Source: CAZDOD01 sp964506935 (lineage in GTDB: Bacteria > Desulfobacterota > Zymogenia > Zymogenales > Zymogenaceae). From it: DNA of 5,862 nucleotides. The translations under genes and the position numbers were made by a program. Shown one piece after another: positions 4,673 through 5,862 of the stretch. Positions within the stretch are counted from its first letter, which is position 1. Each line of letters starts with the position of its first letter. The notes under the pieces are model-generated. The model saw nothing but the letters and a program-made list of their open reading frames with translations, was not told the DNA's origin and searched no databases. The stretch covers positions 1 through 5,862 of the forward strand of contig CAZDOD010000176.1 of NCBI GenBank assembly GCA_964506935.1, read 5' to 3'.

Positions 4673-5862
4673 ATGTCCGAGCTCAAAGAGATAAACAGGG
4701 CTAATGTCAATACTGTGCGTTTTTTAATGGAGGCGGCGCTTAAGGTTTCGAGGGTCAAGGTAATTGTAAACGGGATAGAGGATATTCCAAAGGGGTCCGT
4801 CATATTCGTCTCCAACCACTTCACGAGGGTCGAGACCATCCTTTTGCCCTACATTATATATACGAGGCTCGGAATAATACCGAGGAGCCTTACCGCCTCC
4901 AGCGTCTTCAATGCCCTCCCAAAAGATTTCATGGAGAGTGTGGGTTCGATCTCGGTTGACCACCCCGATAGGGACGACCTGGCGGTAAAGAGCCTCGTCT
5001 CGGGGGAGTCATGGATCATCTTCCCCGAGGGGAGGATGGTAAAGGACAAGGATGTAATCGAGGATAAACGCTTTGTTATCCATGATGGTGAAAAGACACT
5101 CCTTCGCCCCCCGCATACCGGGGCGGCGGCACTTGCATTGAAGGCTCAGATGGCCGTCAGGGTAATGAACGATTTCTTGGACGAATACGGCCTTGCAGCC
5201 GTCTTCGACCTCGAGAAGCTAAAAGAGCTCGAAGTCAACATCGTTCCAATAAACATCACCTATTATCCACTGAGGGCCACCGAGACCATGCTTTCAAGGC
5301 AGGTGGAGAGGCTGATCCGATATTTTGAGAAGGGAAGGGTGTCTTCGAGGGTGGAGGAGGAGCTGAGAGCCGAGTCCTCCCTCTTTTCGCCTGGGGTCGA
5401 GGTCACGATAAATTTCGGTAAGCCGAAGAAGGTATCGAAATATGCCGCATGGTTGAATGTAAGGGACGTCTACCCAGTCTCCGGTGGGAAGCACGCAAAG
5501 GTTTTCAGGGAGGCGATTTTTGGCATGATGGAAGATTACATGACGGAAATCTACAAGCTCACCACAGTAAATACCGATCATTTGGCGGCACGTATTTTAT
5601 ATGACATGGTAGGGAATGGAGTTTTTAAAGATTCTTTGGAGGATATCAAGAGGAAGGTCTACCTATCATCGCTTGCAGTGCGCGACCTCCCCCACATTTT
5701 CAGCCAAAAGACTATCTATGACAGTCCCGAGTCCATAGTCATCACGGGTGGTGGGCCGATAGACGACTTCTTTGAGATGGGAATGGCCGAAGGGCTTTTG
5801 GATATCGATGACGGGAGATTTGTTATCAATGAGAAAAATTTCAAGTGGCCCCAAAAATTCCA
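4673..5862 (+). CDS. PlsC-superfamily phospholipid acyltransferase, N-terminal 396 aa (runs off the window)
   Basis: This is a probable glycerol-phosphate or lysophospholipid acyltransferase acting at the cytoplasmic membrane; it transfers an acyl chain onto a glycerolipid precursor. The frame is open from the ATG at 4673 to the window end. Block I is SNHFTRVET, with H49 and an acidic residue at the correct spacing, but it is glutamate (E54) rather than the usual aspartate of HX4D. Block III is IIFPEGRMV (F117-R121), block IV is NIVPINITYYP (V191-P192), and RPPHTGAAALALKA (from R145) is typical of the family. No long membrane helix is evident. The acyltransferase core seems to end near residue 245. 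At least 150 further residues, mostly charged and apparently helical, follow as an uncharacterised extension. The ribosome binding site is weak (GGTGCGAG just upstream), and in-frame TTG 4661 and GTG 4664 are possible alternative starts. The exact substrate is not determinable. Confidence 0.88.
   Translation, partial: MSELKEINRANVNTVRFLMEAALKVSRVKVIVNGIEDIPKGSVIFVSNHFTRVETILLPYIIYTRLGIIPRSLTASSVFNALPKDFMESVGSISVDHPDRDDLAVKSLVSGESWIIFPEGRMVKDKDVIEDKRFVIHDGEKTLLRPPHTGAAALALKAQMAVRVMNDFLDEYGLAAVFDLEKLKELEVNIVPINITYYPLRATETMLSRQVERLIRYFEKGRVSSRVEEELRAESSLFSPGVEVTINFGKPKKVSKYAAWLNVRDVYPVSGGKHAKVFREAIFGMMEDYMTEIYKLTTVNTDHLAARILYDMVGNGVFKDSLEDIKRKVYLSSLAVRDLPHIFSQKTIYDSPESIVITGGGPIDDFFEMGMAEGLLDIDDGRFVINEKNFKWPQKF

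Noticed and set aside
4651..5854. Several minus-strand open frames opposite the acyltransferase
   Set aside because: The plus-strand frame contains all PlsC motifs and is open to the window edge, so these are its antisense shadows.

Overview
The window looks like an ordinary chromosomal stretch of a Gram-negative-type bacterium, possibly a deltaproteobacterium-like (Desulfobacterota) lineage. The evidence is a Tat-exported sulfatase, two Sec-exported proteins, a PlsC-type acyltransferase and a RAYT transposase with GTAG-headed REP palindromes. There is no rRNA, ribosomal-protein or other marker gene, so the taxonomic guess is weak.

Layout, left to right. (1) The last 45 codons of a probable cation-transporting P-type ATPase (1-139) are followed 32 bp later by an unrecognised four-to-five-helix membrane protein (172-732); these two are probably co-transcribed. 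(2) A complete sulfatase of the S1 type with a twin-arginine signal (820-2259) ends in a strong hairpin terminator that is itself a REP palindrome. (3) A REP-associated tyrosine transposase gene (2350-2946) is surrounded by REP palindromes and also contains an inverted REP pair read in frame within its own coding sequence. (4) A small exported protein of unknown function lies on the minus strand (3037-3564), convergent with the transposase and sharing a REP hairpin between the two 3' ends. (5) A 201-bp divergent intergenic region carries a near-perfect CRP/FNR-family operator and plausible sigma-70-type promoters in both directions. (6) A second exported, cysteine-containing protein of unknown function (3766-4632) is followed after 40 bp by the first 396 codons of a PlsC-superfamily acyltransferase (4673 to the window end), probably in the same transcript.

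How the parts work together. The RAYT and its REP family form a self-contained 'REPtron' of about 0.75 kb that supplies the 3'-end hairpins of the genes on both sides. The two exported unknowns, transcribed divergently from a shared operator, may be co-regulated by a cAMP-receptor-like protein. The sulfatase would need a formylglycine-generating enzyme encoded elsewhere, as none is present here. I see no CRISPR array, tRNA, rRNA, phage or obvious defence system. The most unusual structure is the transposase gene that has absorbed two copies of the DNA element its protein family mobilises.
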